Source of the DNA: Desulfonatronospira thiodismutans ASO3-1
GTDB taxonomy: Bacteria; Desulfobacterota; Desulfovibrionia; Desulfovibrionales; Desulfonatronovibrionaceae
Reading direction: 5' to 3'
Assembly: GCF_000174435.1 (NCBI RefSeq)
Contig: NZ_ACJN02000001.1
Coordinates: 62,001-126,000, forward strand
DNA length: 64,000 nt
The notes under the pieces were generated by a model that was given only the letters and a program-made list of their open reading frames with translations, made no database searches and was not told the origin of the DNA. Shown here one piece after another: positions 54,996 through 63,621 of the stretch (the stretch's first letter is position 1; the number at the start of each line of letters is the position of its first letter). The translations under genes and the position numbers were made by a program.

Positions 54996-55781
54996 TCACC
55001 TCACCGGGCGGTAAACCGGCCCAAGCGGTGTGTCTATCCTGTGCATTCTGCCTTCCTCCACCAGCCTCTCCATGTCCTCGGGGGAAGGAGCAGGATCGGG
55101 ACTGACTTCATCATCCTCCAGCCTCTGCATGAGATGCTCAAGGCCCGTGCCCGGAGCCAGAGGTTCCAAAGCATCAGGCGGGCCTTCCGGTTCCTCCCGG
55201 GGGTCGTCCTCCCGTGTTGGCCGGTCAGCAAATAAATGCACATGAAAAATCCGGCCTCCGGACTGAATGGTTACATAATCATCATGGATGTCTGTAAGAG
55301 TATATGCAGTTTGCAGGCCGTTATCCTCCATGGTGATGCTCTGGCCAGCTCTTACCAGGCTGTAGGTATCCGGAGAGGGAAGGTCATGGTTGTATATCAG
55401 GGCCATTCTTTCATCATCCCGGGAAATAATTCCATGCAGCCTGAAAGCGCCTGGATCCGCCTGAACGCGACGCGCATCGTCTGGATCTTCGGATACCGGC
55501 CTGGCCCAGGGCCTGCGCTCAGGAGAAAACAGGTTGTTCGATATAATTATTTGATGATCTTGCGGATCACCGACCTGACCAGGCACAAACTGATCCTGCA
55601 GTTCCTGCATATTTATATCCGGAGCCTCTTCATCAGGAAAAAAATCAATCTGTACTTCCTGGTGCTTGTTTTCCCTGTAGTCCAGAAAACCCAGACCAAG
55701 AAAGACTGCTGCCAGCCCGGCAAAAATCAGAAAGATGGCCAATTTTGGCCCTTTGAAGCCGGAATAGGATTTTTGCTTCAC
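54996..55781 (-). CDS. gspC: GspC-like inner-membrane protein
   Basis: 261 residues. One N-terminal membrane helix ('KLAIFLIFAGLAAVFLGLGFL'), then an HR domain ('IIISNNLFSPERRPW...GAFRLHGIISRDDERMALIYNHD...YSLVRAGQSIT...YTLTDIHDDYVTIQ'), which in GspC binds the secretin N0. No PDZ domain follows. Overlaps the gspM-like gene by 4 nt. Confidence 0.8.
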   Translation of the reverse strand: MKQKSYSGFKGPKLAIFLIFAGLAAVFLGLGFLDYRENKHQEVQIDFFPDEEAPDINMQELQDQFVPGQVGDPQDHQIIISNNLFSPERRPWARPVSEDPDDARRVQADPGAFRLHGIISRDDERMALIYNHDLPSPDTYSLVRAGQSITMEDNGLQTAYTLTDIHDDYVTIQSGGRIFHVHLFADRPTREDDPREEPEGPPDALEPLAPGTGLEHLMQRLEDDEVSPDPAPSPEDMERLVEEGRMHRIDTPLGPVYRPVR

Positions 55782-56377
55782 GGTCTGCTCCAGGCCGCAA
55801 GCTGGCAGTCAAGGTTAAAATGCCTTCTCTCCCTTGGATTGATGATGCTTATCTCCACCCGGCGGGCGAAAACAAACTGCTCATGGGAGGAGATACGCCA
55901 CAAAAAATCTTTGATGGAGTCTATTTCTCCCCTGGCGCTTATGCCCAGAGCCATTTCACTGACCACCCCGTCATCCGTCCTGGGCAGCATTCTGATACTC
56001 ATGATTTCCAGACCGCTTGCACCGGCCATATCGCTCACCAGGTCCTGCAGCCTGGCCTCGGCCAGGGCCGCAGTAGGGGCCTGAATAAACCTCGGGTCCA
56101 GCTCTTCATTGAAAAATACCTGCAACATCTCAAACTCCCGTCTGTTGTGTTCACCTCCGGCAACAAGCCGGGTCAGGTTGAAATAATGCATCTCCCGGCT
56201 CTGGATCCTGTCCTGCAGGGAGGTGGCCCGATCCTGGTAAACCTGCACAAGATATCTGCCCCCGGCCAGAAACATCAGTACCAGCATTATGATCACCAGT
56301 ACTGCCCTGGAACCTGGCTGCCCGCGCACGGAAATATCCCTCAAAAAATTGATCAGCTCTTTGCTCCAGGACTTCAT
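55778..56377 (-). CDS. gspM: GspM-like assembly protein
   Basis: 199 residues. Short cytoplasmic head, one membrane helix ('AVLVIIMLVLMFLAGGRYL'), coiled coil, then an alpha/beta domain ('VVSEMALGISARGEIDSIKDFLWRISSHEQFVFARRVEIS') of the PilO/GspM fold. ATGA overlap with the gene before and after it. It links GspL to the platform. Confidence 0.75.
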   Translation of the reverse strand: MKSWSKELINFLRDISVRGQPGSRAVLVIIMLVLMFLAGGRYLVQVYQDRATSLQDRIQSREMHYFNLTRLVAGGEHNRREFEMLQVFFNEELDPRFIQAPTAALAEARLQDLVSDMAGASGLEIMSIRMLPRTDDGVVSEMALGISARGEIDSIKDFLWRISSHEQFVFARRVEISIINPRERRHFNLDCQLAAWSRP

Positions 56378-57672
56378 GGAGATACCACGGCCTCCAGGGA
56401 AAACCTGTCTCTTTCCCCTGTCCTAGTTACCGGAGCACTGAACCTGACCCTGCTGAAAAGAAAAGAGTCTTCCATGGCCTCCAGGACTGCCGTGGCCGAA
56501 TCAGCTTCTCCCTGAATGTCCACCTGGGTTTCAAAACAGGCAAATGATGACAGCCAGGCCGTATCCGGAACTACCCGGGTAACTTCCGCCAGTATCTCCA
56601 ACGCCTGGGGATAGGCTTTTTGCCTGTTGACCAGGGCTGTGATTTTTTCCTTAAGCTCCAGATTTTTCTCTGCCAGTTCTCTTTGTTCCTGCGCCATGTG
56701 GGCTGTTTCCGCGATTTTCTGTTCCAGTCCGGCCAGATATCTCTTATGGCCCAAATACCCGCCCAGAGGCCAGAAAGCCACGGCAAGCAGGAAAAATGCA
56801 AGCCCGATAACTGCCAGGTATGTTGCCATTTTTTGCTGCCTGCGTATCTTTAGAGGCAACACGTCAATACTTATGCCCTGCAGAAATTTATCCCCATGAT
56901 CATCCCGGACATGGGCCAGATTCAGGGCAACAGCCTTCCCGGGTTTCAGGCCCATGCGGTCAAGGATTGCCCCTGCATCATCGCGTGCCCCCCACAAGTA
57001 AAGATCGGCGGGTAGATGGGGCATGCTGCTTAAAAGTTTTTCGGCCTCCTGAACAAACAAATCTTCATCCTCTGCCCAGGTATGCAGAAAGCCCCTTGCC
57101 CCGGAGTGCACCAGGATTTCACTGTAGCCGGCGCTCAGACTGACGTAGATGCCCTCGCCTTTTTTCCGGGCCCAGTAAAGAAGAGAAGGGAAAACCTCCT
57201 GAACTGTCATCCCGGCTGAAGCAGCAGCCTTCAAAAAGGCAGACAGGGCCTTATCAGGTATGGCCAGGGTGAAAATATCCAGGCGCTCCCCGTCTTCCCT
57301 GCTTTGATAAGTGATTCGGGCAGCTTCTGGATCATAGGGCAGATGACGCATCAGGGCGTATCTGACCGCTTCGTCCAGATTCCGGGCAGCCGCTGCGGGC
57401 AGGGTAAAAGAGGCCAGGGAGAAATGCCTGAGGGGCAGTCCCAGCATGCATAAACCTGCGGAACCGGAGGGCATGGAAGTTCGGGCCAGGCTTAAAACAG
57501 TGGACAGGTCGCCTTCAGGACCCAGATCATATTCCTGTTCAAATACCCCGGCAATACGCCCGGGCAGCCCCCTGCCCGCCCTGCGCACCAGGACCCTGTC
57601 CGGAAGTACGAAAATAATGCTCTCCCAGGTGCAAAAAGGAGCAAGCAACTTTTCCAGCAAAATTTGCCTCAC
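56374..57672 (-). CDS. gspL: GspL-like (PilM/PilN-type) inner-membrane protein
   Basis: About 432 residues from GTG 57672; the frame is open to 57768 within gspK, so the start is uncertain. The cytoplasmic actin-like part includes 'IIFVLPDRVLVRRAGRGLPGRIAGVFEQEYDL' and 'PDKALSAFLKAAASAGMTVQEVFPSLLYWA'. A membrane helix near residue 300 ('YLAVIGLAFFLLAVAFWPLGGYL') is followed by a coiled coil and a PilN-like end ('DTAWLSSFACFETQVDIQGEADSATAVLEAME'). It anchors GspE. Confidence 0.75.
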   Translation of the reverse strand: MRQILLEKLLAPFCTWESIIFVLPDRVLVRRAGRGLPGRIAGVFEQEYDLGPEGDLSTVLSLARTSMPSGSAGLCMLGLPLRHFSLASFTLPAAAARNLDEAVRYALMRHLPYDPEAARITYQSREDGERLDIFTLAIPDKALSAFLKAAASAGMTVQEVFPSLLYWARKKGEGIYVSLSAGYSEILVHSGARGFLHTWAEDEDLFVQEAEKLLSSMPHLPADLYLWGARDDAGAILDRMGLKPGKAVALNLAHVRDDHGDKFLQGISIDVLPLKIRRQQKMATYLAVIGLAFFLLAVAFWPLGGYLGHKRYLAGLEQKIAETAHMAQEQRELAEKNLELKEKITALVNRQKAYPQALEILAEVTRVVPDTAWLSSFACFETQVDIQGEADSATAVLEAMEDSFLFSRVRFSAPVTRTGERDRFSLEAVVSP

Positions 57673-57676
57673 AATT

Positions 57677-58675
57677 TCAATCCATGTGCCAGGCTGACTG
57701 CTCACTGTGCACAGGCAGACCGGATATTTTTGCTCCCTGTCTGCCGTCCTCAAGCAGAATAAAGGCACTCACCAGGGCCTGCCCTGATCCCTGAACAGTA
57801 TAATACCTGCCCACTTCATCCAGGACGCCGGGGGGCAGTACCTCTCCAAGCTGGGCCAGCCTGCTTATGGGTTCCAGGTTTCTTTTGTCCACAATTTCCT
57901 GTACGGAGTCCGCGTCCAGACCGGCCAGGACGAATGTCTCCGGGGATGCGCTGTTTATATCCAAACTCTTTGCTTCTCCATAAACATGAAAAAAATGAAT
58001 GAGTCCGGGATGATCATCTGTTCCGTACAGGAGATGCCTGTTCACTCCTTTGACCAGCAAAAGTTCTCGCATATCCTGAATCTGTGCGTTTTTGGGCAGA
58101 TAGGGAGAGGGCAGGGACAGGTAATAATCCTTTTCCGCCCCGCCCGGTCTTTGCAGATCATCCTCATCAATCCAGTCCAGGATGGAATTGGCTGTAGCAG
58201 AAATCTCGGCGCTTCCCTGTACCCCGCAATGGCCAAGGATTTCCTCCAGCAAATAAAGCTGGACATTATTTATATTCAGCCGGCCGTGCACATCCCGGAT
58301 CTGCACGGCCAGAGGCACATCTTCCACCCGGATCTCGTAAGGCTCAAAACGGGGATGCCACAGATCAAGACCTTCACCGGCAATGACTTCCCAGATTTCC
58401 CTGTTCTCCGCCAAAGCCCTGTTGGCCTCATACTTGAGGTATTCGTGCTTTCCCCGGGCCAGTCCGGAATACAACAGATGCTCCTGCTCCATTATCTCCA
58501 GGATATTTTGCACCTGAATCCCCTGCAGCCTGGAACTGGTGGCCGCATTCATGGCTACCACGGACAAGACCAGGGATACCCACAACACGGCAATAAGGAT
58601 GAAGCCCTTGTCTTCTCTTGTTTGCGCAGATACTTTAAGTGCAAACCTAAAATGAAACCCGGGATACAGGCACAT
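57677..58675 (-). CDS. gspK: GspK-like minor pseudopilin
   Basis: 332 residues from ATG 58675, which has GGAG 10 nt upstream and overlaps gspJ by 29 nt. Signal 'REDKG-FILIAVLWVSLVLSVVAM' lacks Glu at +5, as is normal for GspK, the tip subunit. A long globular part with a helix-hairpin-helix-like region ('SLDINSASPETFVLAGLDADSVQEIVDKR') and 'DVHGRLNINNV' (calcium-site region) is typical. It initiates the pseudopilus. Confidence 0.9.
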   Translation of the reverse strand: MCLYPGFHFRFALKVSAQTREDKGFILIAVLWVSLVLSVVAMNAATSSRLQGIQVQNILEIMEQEHLLYSGLARGKHEYLKYEANRALAENREIWEVIAGEGLDLWHPRFEPYEIRVEDVPLAVQIRDVHGRLNINNVQLYLLEEILGHCGVQGSAEISATANSILDWIDEDDLQRPGGAEKDYYLSLPSPYLPKNAQIQDMRELLLVKGVNRHLLYGTDDHPGLIHFFHVYGEAKSLDINSASPETFVLAGLDADSVQEIVDKRNLEPISRLAQLGEVLPPGVLDEVGRYYTVQGSGQALVSAFILLEDGRQGAKISGLPVHSEQSAWHMD

Positions 58676-59414
58676 GAATAATATACTCCTGCCCTTCAAG
58701 CAGCAATGAAATCCGCACCTGACCTGGGAGTACATTCTCCACCCAGTGCCTATCAAAACTTATCTCATTTTCCTGCACGGAGCGTTCCAGGCCATGATCA
58801 GGCACCCCGGCAAAGGGAAAATACTGTTCACCGGTATAAAAGAACCCGGCCTCTATGATCCCTTCCAGCATAAGGATGCTTTTGCGCTCCATATGGCTGT
58901 CCGGACTGAAGCTCTCCCTGCTGAAGTCAGTTGCAGATCTGAAGGCAGTGGCTTCCTGAACAAAATCCGGAGACGGGCGGGAGGACTTGGACAGATACAG
59001 GCATTTCTCCTGTTTTTCCGGACAGACATCAACATACAGACAGGCAAAATAAAGACCTTCCCCTGCCCCGGATATACTGCCTGTCCCGTTGCTGGTGACG
59101 TAAAACATTGCGCCCGGTCCTCCGGCAAAAAGCAGAGCCTCCCCTTCCTCCCAGAAAATATTGTAGGGTACGGCCCGGGTCAGGTCGGCTCTCAAAAGAC
59201 TTGTAGCCGCTTCCAGACGCAGGGTCTCGTCTTGCCGTCCGTGTCTGTCCTCCCAGATTCTCACGCCCATGGAGAATGCCTGGTACAGAACCAGGACCAG
59301 CATGGAGATAATGGTCATGGAGATGACCACCTCCAGCAGGGTAAATCCGGAGCTTTTGCCGCGTGACCGGGCAGAAAGGCAGTTATCTGAAGTGGGTCCT
59401 TTTAAACTCTTCAT
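58647..59414 (-). CDS. gspJ: GspJ-like minor pseudopilin
   Basis: 255 residues from ATG 59414 (start overlaps gspI by 32 nt). Leader ends 'GKSSG', then FTLLEVVISMTIISMLVLVLYQAFSMG (Glu at +5). Large beta-rich domain with 'FDRHWVENVLPGQVRISLLLEG'. Its position between gspI and gspK and its length fit GspJ. Confidence 0.88.
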   Translation of the reverse strand: MKSLKGPTSDNCLSARSRGKSSGFTLLEVVISMTIISMLVLVLYQAFSMGVRIWEDRHGRQDETLRLEAATSLLRADLTRAVPYNIFWEEGEALLFAGGPGAMFYVTSNGTGSISGAGEGLYFACLYVDVCPEKQEKCLYLSKSSRPSPDFVQEATAFRSATDFSRESFSPDSHMERKSILMLEGIIEAGFFYTGEQYFPFAGVPDHGLERSVQENEISFDRHWVENVLPGQVRISLLLEGQEYIIHVPVSRVSF

Positions 59415-59817
59415 GAAAAAATCCCGGCTCATACCAGACATAGCGAACAATTCTGCCCTGACGTCCTCTGTCCATGGAGTATGCCAGAACATAGCGGTAC
59501 AGTTCTCCGGGCAACCTTACTTCCTCGGGCAAGTCACCTCTTTTATGCACTGTTTCCACCGGCTCTATGCCAAGAGACCAGCTTAAACCAAAGTCTTCAC
59601 CACTCCACGCAAATTCGCTGTCCTGTACATCCATGGCCATCAGCGCATCCATGATCCGCCTGATCTCTGTCACTTCCCGGACAACCTCAGCTGACCTGAA
59701 TTCAAGTCGAAGACCAGCGGCAAGGACCTGAAAAAAAACACCCACCACCAGCCCGGCAATGACCAGAGCCACCAGCACCTCCATCAGGGTGAAGCCCGTT
59801 GGGGCACAGCGAGCCAT
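59383..59817 (-). CDS. gspI: GspI-like minor pseudopilin
   Basis: 144 residues from ATG 59817; TTG 59838 is possible. Leader 'MARCAPTG' followed by FTLMEVLVALVIAGLVVGVFFQVL (Glu at +5), small domain ending 'RYVWYEPGFF'. First gene of the downstream half of the T2SS locus, divergent from galE. Confidence 0.85.
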   Translation of the reverse strand: MARCAPTGFTLMEVLVALVIAGLVVGVFFQVLAAGLRLEFRSAEVVREVTEIRRIMDALMAMDVQDSEFAWSGEDFGLSWSLGIEPVETVHKRGDLPEEVRLPGELYRYVLAYSMDRGRQGRIVRYVWYEPGFFHEEFKRTHFR

Positions 59818-60140
59818 AATTAACGTGCTCTTGCTCAATCTATAATATCTCGTAATTGTTCATCATCATAATTGGTTTTGCCAAAACAAGAGCCAACTCA
59901 AGGCGTGCTTAACAATAACAATACCTCTACACCAAGATTAAAAGATGCGGTTTGAATATTGCATTTTTAAGGACATAAGCCTTGAGTACGAAAAAAACGG
60001 ACTTGGATAAATTGAATGCAAAAGCTGCAAACAGTTATGCAAAATCTACTCCCGGGCTACTGGATCAGAATGGGCATCAGTGTGTCGCATAAGCATCATA
60101 ATTATCCAGCCACAGGGCCTAACTCACAGCAAGACAGAAT
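59818..60140. other. Divergent promoter region gspI / galE
   Basis: 323 bases without a gene, AT-rich. It should carry separate promoters for gspI-E (minus) and galE (plus). Visible short palindrome GGTTTTGCCAAAAC at 59874-59887. No confident sigma site. Confidence 0.5.
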
Positions 60141-61220
60141 ATGCAGCGCATCCTTATAACCGGAGGAGCCGGATACATTGGCAGCCATGCAGCGGTGGTA
60201 ATGCTGGAAGCGGGCCACGAAATCATTGTACTGGACAACCTGTGCAACAGTTCTCAGGAGTCCCTGCGCCGGGTGGAGCTCATCACCGGACATCGGCCGC
60301 AATTTGTTTACGGTGACATACGCGATGCGGAGATGTTGAAACGCATTTTTGCTGCACAAAAAATTGATTCGGTCATGCACTTTGCCGGGCTCAAGGCGGT
60401 AAGTGAAAGTCTGTCATGCCCACTGGAATACTACGACAACAATGTCGGGGGCACGGTTACTCTCTGCAGGGTCATGGCCGAATCAGGGGTGCACTGCCTG
60501 GTATTCAGCTCTTCGGCCACAGTCTATGGTGTCCCACCGTCCGTACCAATCAAGGAGGATTTTCCCGCGGGTGAACCAGCCAACCCTTACGGCCGCTCCA
60601 AACTGATGGTGGAAAAAGTGCTCACAGACCTTGCTGAATCAGACCCGCGCTGGTCGGTGGCCCTGTTGCGATATTTCAATCCTGTGGGTGCTCATCCTTC
60701 AGCACTGCTTGGGGAAGACCCAGACGGCATTCCCAACAACCTTGTGCCTTTCATCTCCCAGGTTGCTGTAGGCCGCCTGCCCAAACTGTCCATTTTCGGC
60801 AATGATTACCCCACCCGGGACGGTACCGGGGTTCGCGACTACATCCATGTCCTTGACCTGGCAAAGGGCCACTTGGCCGCGCTCATGGCCATGTCCGGAA
60901 AAAGCGGTGTCTTTACCTGGAACCTGGGAACCGGCAGAGGTTACACCGTCCTGGAGACCCTGCGGGCTTTTGAAAAGGCTGCAGGCAAGGCGGTTCCTTA
61001 TGAAATTGTCCATCGCCGCCCAGGGGACATTGCCGAATGCTGGGCAGACCCGGAAAAGGCTCAACGGGATCTGGACTGGAAAGCAGATTATGGGCTTGAG
61101 GAAATGATGCAGGACGTATGGCGCTGGCAATCCATGAATCCTTATGGCTACCACGCGAAGCGCGTGGCAAGCCAGGCGAAGCGCGTGAACCGCTCACTCA
61201 CTGTTCCTGAATCAGCCTGA
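60141..61220 (+). CDS. galE: UDP-glucose 4-epimerase GalE
   Basis: 359 residues. Rossmann motif GGAGYIGSH (8-16), catalytic Ser-Ser-Ser/Tyr: 'VFSSSATVYG' and 'YGRSK', 'LLRYFNPVGAHPSALLGEDP' and 'GTGVRDYIHVLDLA' are GalE signatures. The usual end is about 'WRWQSMNPYGY'. Here 22 more residues (HAKRVASQ...) are coded by a palindromic repeat (CCACGCGAAGCGCGTGGCAAGC at 61151-61172, also at 3738-3759). It supplies UDP-galactose for polysaccharide. It is on the opposite strand inside the T2SS locus. Confidence 0.95.
   Translation: MQRILITGGAGYIGSHAAVVMLEAGHEIIVLDNLCNSSQESLRRVELITGHRPQFVYGDIRDAEMLKRIFAAQKIDSVMHFAGLKAVSESLSCPLEYYDNNVGGTVTLCRVMAESGVHCLVFSSSATVYGVPPSVPIKEDFPAGEPANPYGRSKLMVEKVLTDLAESDPRWSVALLRYFNPVGAHPSALLGEDPDGIPNNLVPFISQVAVGRLPKLSIFGNDYPTRDGTGVRDYIHVLDLAKGHLAALMAMSGKSGVFTWNLGTGRGYTVLETLRAFEKAAGKAVPYEIVHRRPGDIAECWADPEKAQRDLDWKADYGLEEMMQDVWRWQSMNPYGYHAKRVASQAKRVNRSLTVPESA
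61151..61187. repeat. Palindromic repeat inside the 3' end of galE
   Basis: CCACGCGAAGCGCGTGG plus a second GGCGAAGCGCGTG, read as codons 'HAKRVASQAKRV'. The first 22 bases are identical to 3738-3759 near the transposon end. Confidence 0.75.
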
Positions 61221-61261
61221 TCCGACCCAAAAGGGGATCACTGCGGGGTACGAATATCATC

Positions 61262-61660
61262 TCATCTGATTCCAAAAAAAAAATCAGCTACGCCCATGGA
61301 GCCGTCGGCATAAAAAAATGCCAGAACAAATTCTTCTGCCCCGGGATCTTCTGGCAGAACTATCCTTGCTCCATCCGGGACAGTGATGGACCTACCCTTG
61401 AGATTTTCTACAACCTCCCTGTCAGCCTTCACATACACACAGGCATTGTCTGTAGCGTTCACCACTGCACTGCTCCCCGCCGCACCCATAAACCTCCCCA
61501 ATTCAGAGGCAAAAGCTCTGACTTCAAGGCTTTCCTGCTGACGGTAATTTATCCCCAGGTAAAGTCCCATACCCAGCGACATGATTATCAGCACCACCAT
61601 GACTTCCAACAGGGAAAGCCCGGCTTTCCCGGAAAAACCCCCTTCTCTATAATTTGCCAA
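61262..61660 (-). CDS. gspH: GspH-like pseudopilin
   Basis: About 132 residues from TTG 61660, chosen because GAGGAG lies 9-10 nt upstream and the leader becomes MANYREGGFSGKAG before LSLLEVMVVLIIMSLGMGLYLGI; ATG 61714 is an alternative. Body 'FASELGRFMGAAGSSAVVNATDN' is GspH/FimT-like. Convergent with galE, 41 nt apart. Confidence 0.82.
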   Translation of the reverse strand: MANYREGGFSGKAGLSLLEVMVVLIIMSLGMGLYLGINYRQQESLEVRAFASELGRFMGAAGSSAVVNATDNACVYVKADREVVENLKGRSITVPDGARIVLPEDPGAEEFVLAFFYADGSMGVADFFFGIR

Positions 61661-61729
61661 TGCCCACTTCTCCTCGCCAGATCGCCCACTCTTTTTTATC
61701 CCACCCCCATACATCCTTCCCAATGGCTG

Positions 61730-61812
61730 CCCCGTGAAACAGCCCCAAAGCTCCCTGCCGCAAACAGAGTTTTCACCAGGGCCTTCCGCCCCATGCCCTA
61801 TGCTCCATGCCC
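61730..61812. repeat. Repeat filler between gspG and gspH
   Basis: CCCCGTGAAACAG...GAGTTTTCACCAGGG (third copy of the 15293/22965 type), then CCCCATGCCCTATGCTCCATGCCCTAT, a filler also seen at 49154-49172. Confidence 0.55.
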
Positions 61813-61814
61813 TA

Positions 61815-62252
61815 TCAATTCTCCCAGCTCCTGATCTCGGCATCTTCGCCTTCACCTCCGGGCTGTCCGTCGGCTCCATAGGACAAAAGGTCGTAGTCTC
61901 CATGATCTCCCGGTGACTTGTAAACATATTCATTGCCCCAGGGATCAGACGGGATGTCCCTTGGCAGGTAAGGACCACTCCAGTTGTCAACTCCTGAAGG
62001 AGCGCGTCTCAAGGCCTCCAGACCCTGCTCAGTAGTGGGATATCTCCCTATGTCCAAACGGTAGGAATCCAGGGCAGTACCCAGAAGTTCGATCTGGGAA
62101 CGGGCTGTACTCACCCTGGCCTCGTCCACATGCCTGAACAGCCTGGGTCCCACCAGGGAAGCCAGAAGACCCAGAATGATCATGACGATGATCAGCTCGA
62201 TCAGTGAAAAGCCTGCCCTGTTTTTGCTCTTTATATTTGCTGTTTGGTTCAT
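61815..62252 (-). CDS. gspG: Major pseudopilin GspG
   Basis: 145 residues from ATG 62252 (GAGGA, 8 nt). Leader ends 'KNRAG', then FSLIELIIVMIILGLLASLVGPRLF. 'RSQIELLGTALDSYRLDIGRYPTTEQGLEAL', 'GPYLPRDIPSDPWGNEYVYKSPGDHGDYDLLSYGADGQPGGEGEDAEI' is the GspG calcium-binding core, textbook match. It is the shaft of the type II pseudopilus. Confidence 0.97.
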   Translation of the reverse strand: MNQTANIKSKNRAGFSLIELIIVMIILGLLASLVGPRLFRHVDEARVSTARSQIELLGTALDSYRLDIGRYPTTEQGLEALRRAPSGVDNWSGPYLPRDIPSDPWGNEYVYKSPGDHGDYDLLSYGADGQPGGEGEDAEIRSWEN

Positions 62253-62361
62253 CAATTTATCCTCGCCTTCCTTAATACGATCATTTCTTCCCAATACCCT
62301 CTCCAAATTGCCCCATCACCCCCTCGCCCCGTCTTTTCCTTCAGCTCCATGCCCGATCCCC

Positions 62362-63621
62362 TCAGATCCCCATTTCATTCAGACTGAATACCGCCATAAG
62401 CATGGACACCACCATCACCCCTATGACCAGCCCCATGACCAGGATCACCGCCGGTTCAAAAATAGAGGTAAAGGATTTAACGGCCCTTCTCAGATCACGA
62501 TCATACATATCTCCGACCTTTTCCAGCATAACGGCCATCTCTCCTGATTCCTCCCCCACGCGAAGCATATTAACAGCTAAGGGTGGAAAAATCCCATGCT
62601 GTTCCAGGGAGCCGGAAAGCATACGCCCCTGCTTGAGATCATCGTAAACAACTGCCAGCCTGTTTTTCAGTACAGTATTGCCCACCACGCCGCTGACTAT
62701 GTTCATGGCCTCCAGTATGCTCACCCCGCTATTTAGAAGGGTGCCCAGGGTCCTGGAAAACCTGGCCAGTTCGAGTTTCAGAAAAATTGTACCCAGTAAG
62801 GGCAGCCGCATTCTCAAGCGGTCCCAAAAAAGCCTGCCCCCGGAAGTAGACCTTAGATATTTCAGCATAAGCAGGCATAAGACCGCACCAAGCCCTAGTG
62901 CCCACCAGTAATGAACAATAAAGTTGCCGCACCAGAGCATGACTCTGGTGGCCTGGGGCATCTCAATACCCATATCCACAAATATATCGGCGAACCTGGG
63001 AATAACAACCACAAGCATGACAAGCATTGAGGCTGCAGCGGTCAACCCAAGGATAGCCGGATATATCATGGATGAGACCAGATGTTCTCTCAGCCTGGCC
63101 ATCTCGTTCATAAATTCTGACAAGCGCTCCAGTATAACATCCAGAATACCTCCGGACTCTCCTGCCCGGACCATATTGATAAATACTTCCGGAAAAACCT
63201 CTGGATGCTCTTCAAGGGCCTGGTACAGATGACTTCCCTCCCTGATGCGGCTGTGAACGTCTTTTATCACCCTGGCCAGCGACCTGTTTTCCGTCAGGTC
63301 ACCCAAAAGGGCCAGAGATTTGTTCATAGTGATACCTGCCTTGAGCATGGCCCCAAGATGTTCGGTAAAGGCTGTCAGATCTTTAGTGCCTATCTTTCCA
63401 CGCGCAAATGCATCCAGGCTGTGCAAATACAGCCAGGCATACTTTATTCTGTTCTGCGACCGGAATTCACTGTTTATGGCTTGCCTATCAAGAGGTTCAA
63501 TAGACAAAGGGATCAGGTTTCGGGCATGCAGGCTGGCCGCCGCCTGTTTTTTGTCACTGGCATCAATCCTGCCCTGATGGACCCTGCCTTCTAAAGTTGA
63601 TGCCCTGTATGTAAATTCCAT
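62362..63621 (-). CDS. gspF: Type II secretion platform protein GspF
   Basis: 419 residues from ATG 63621 (AGGGA upstream; the longer frame is not needed). Start 'MEFTYRASTLEGRVHQGRIDASDKKQAAASLHARNLIPLSIE' is the GspF N-terminus. Two T2SSF domains ('TEHLGAMLKAGITMNKSLALLGDL...GESGGILDVILERLSEFM' and 'SRTLGTLLNSGVSILEAMNIVSG...GEESGEMAVMLEKVGDMYD'), three membrane segments. First gene of the minus-strand T2SS operon. Confidence 0.95.
   Translation of the reverse strand: MEFTYRASTLEGRVHQGRIDASDKKQAAASLHARNLIPLSIEPLDRQAINSEFRSQNRIKYAWLYLHSLDAFARGKIGTKDLTAFTEHLGAMLKAGITMNKSLALLGDLTENRSLARVIKDVHSRIREGSHLYQALEEHPEVFPEVFINMVRAGESGGILDVILERLSEFMNEMARLREHLVSSMIYPAILGLTAAASMLVMLVVVIPRFADIFVDMGIEMPQATRVMLWCGNFIVHYWWALGLGAVLCLLMLKYLRSTSGGRLFWDRLRMRLPLLGTIFLKLELARFSRTLGTLLNSGVSILEAMNIVSGVVGNTVLKNRLAVVYDDLKQGRMLSGSLEQHGIFPPLAVNMLRVGEESGEMAVMLEKVGDMYDRDLRRAVKSFTSIFEPAVILVMGLVIGVMVVSMLMAVFSLNEMGI

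Noticed and set aside
54320-55105. 261-aa plus-strand frame
   Set aside because: Antisense of gspD and gspC.
57986-58681. 231-aa plus-strand frame
   Set aside because: Antisense of gspK.
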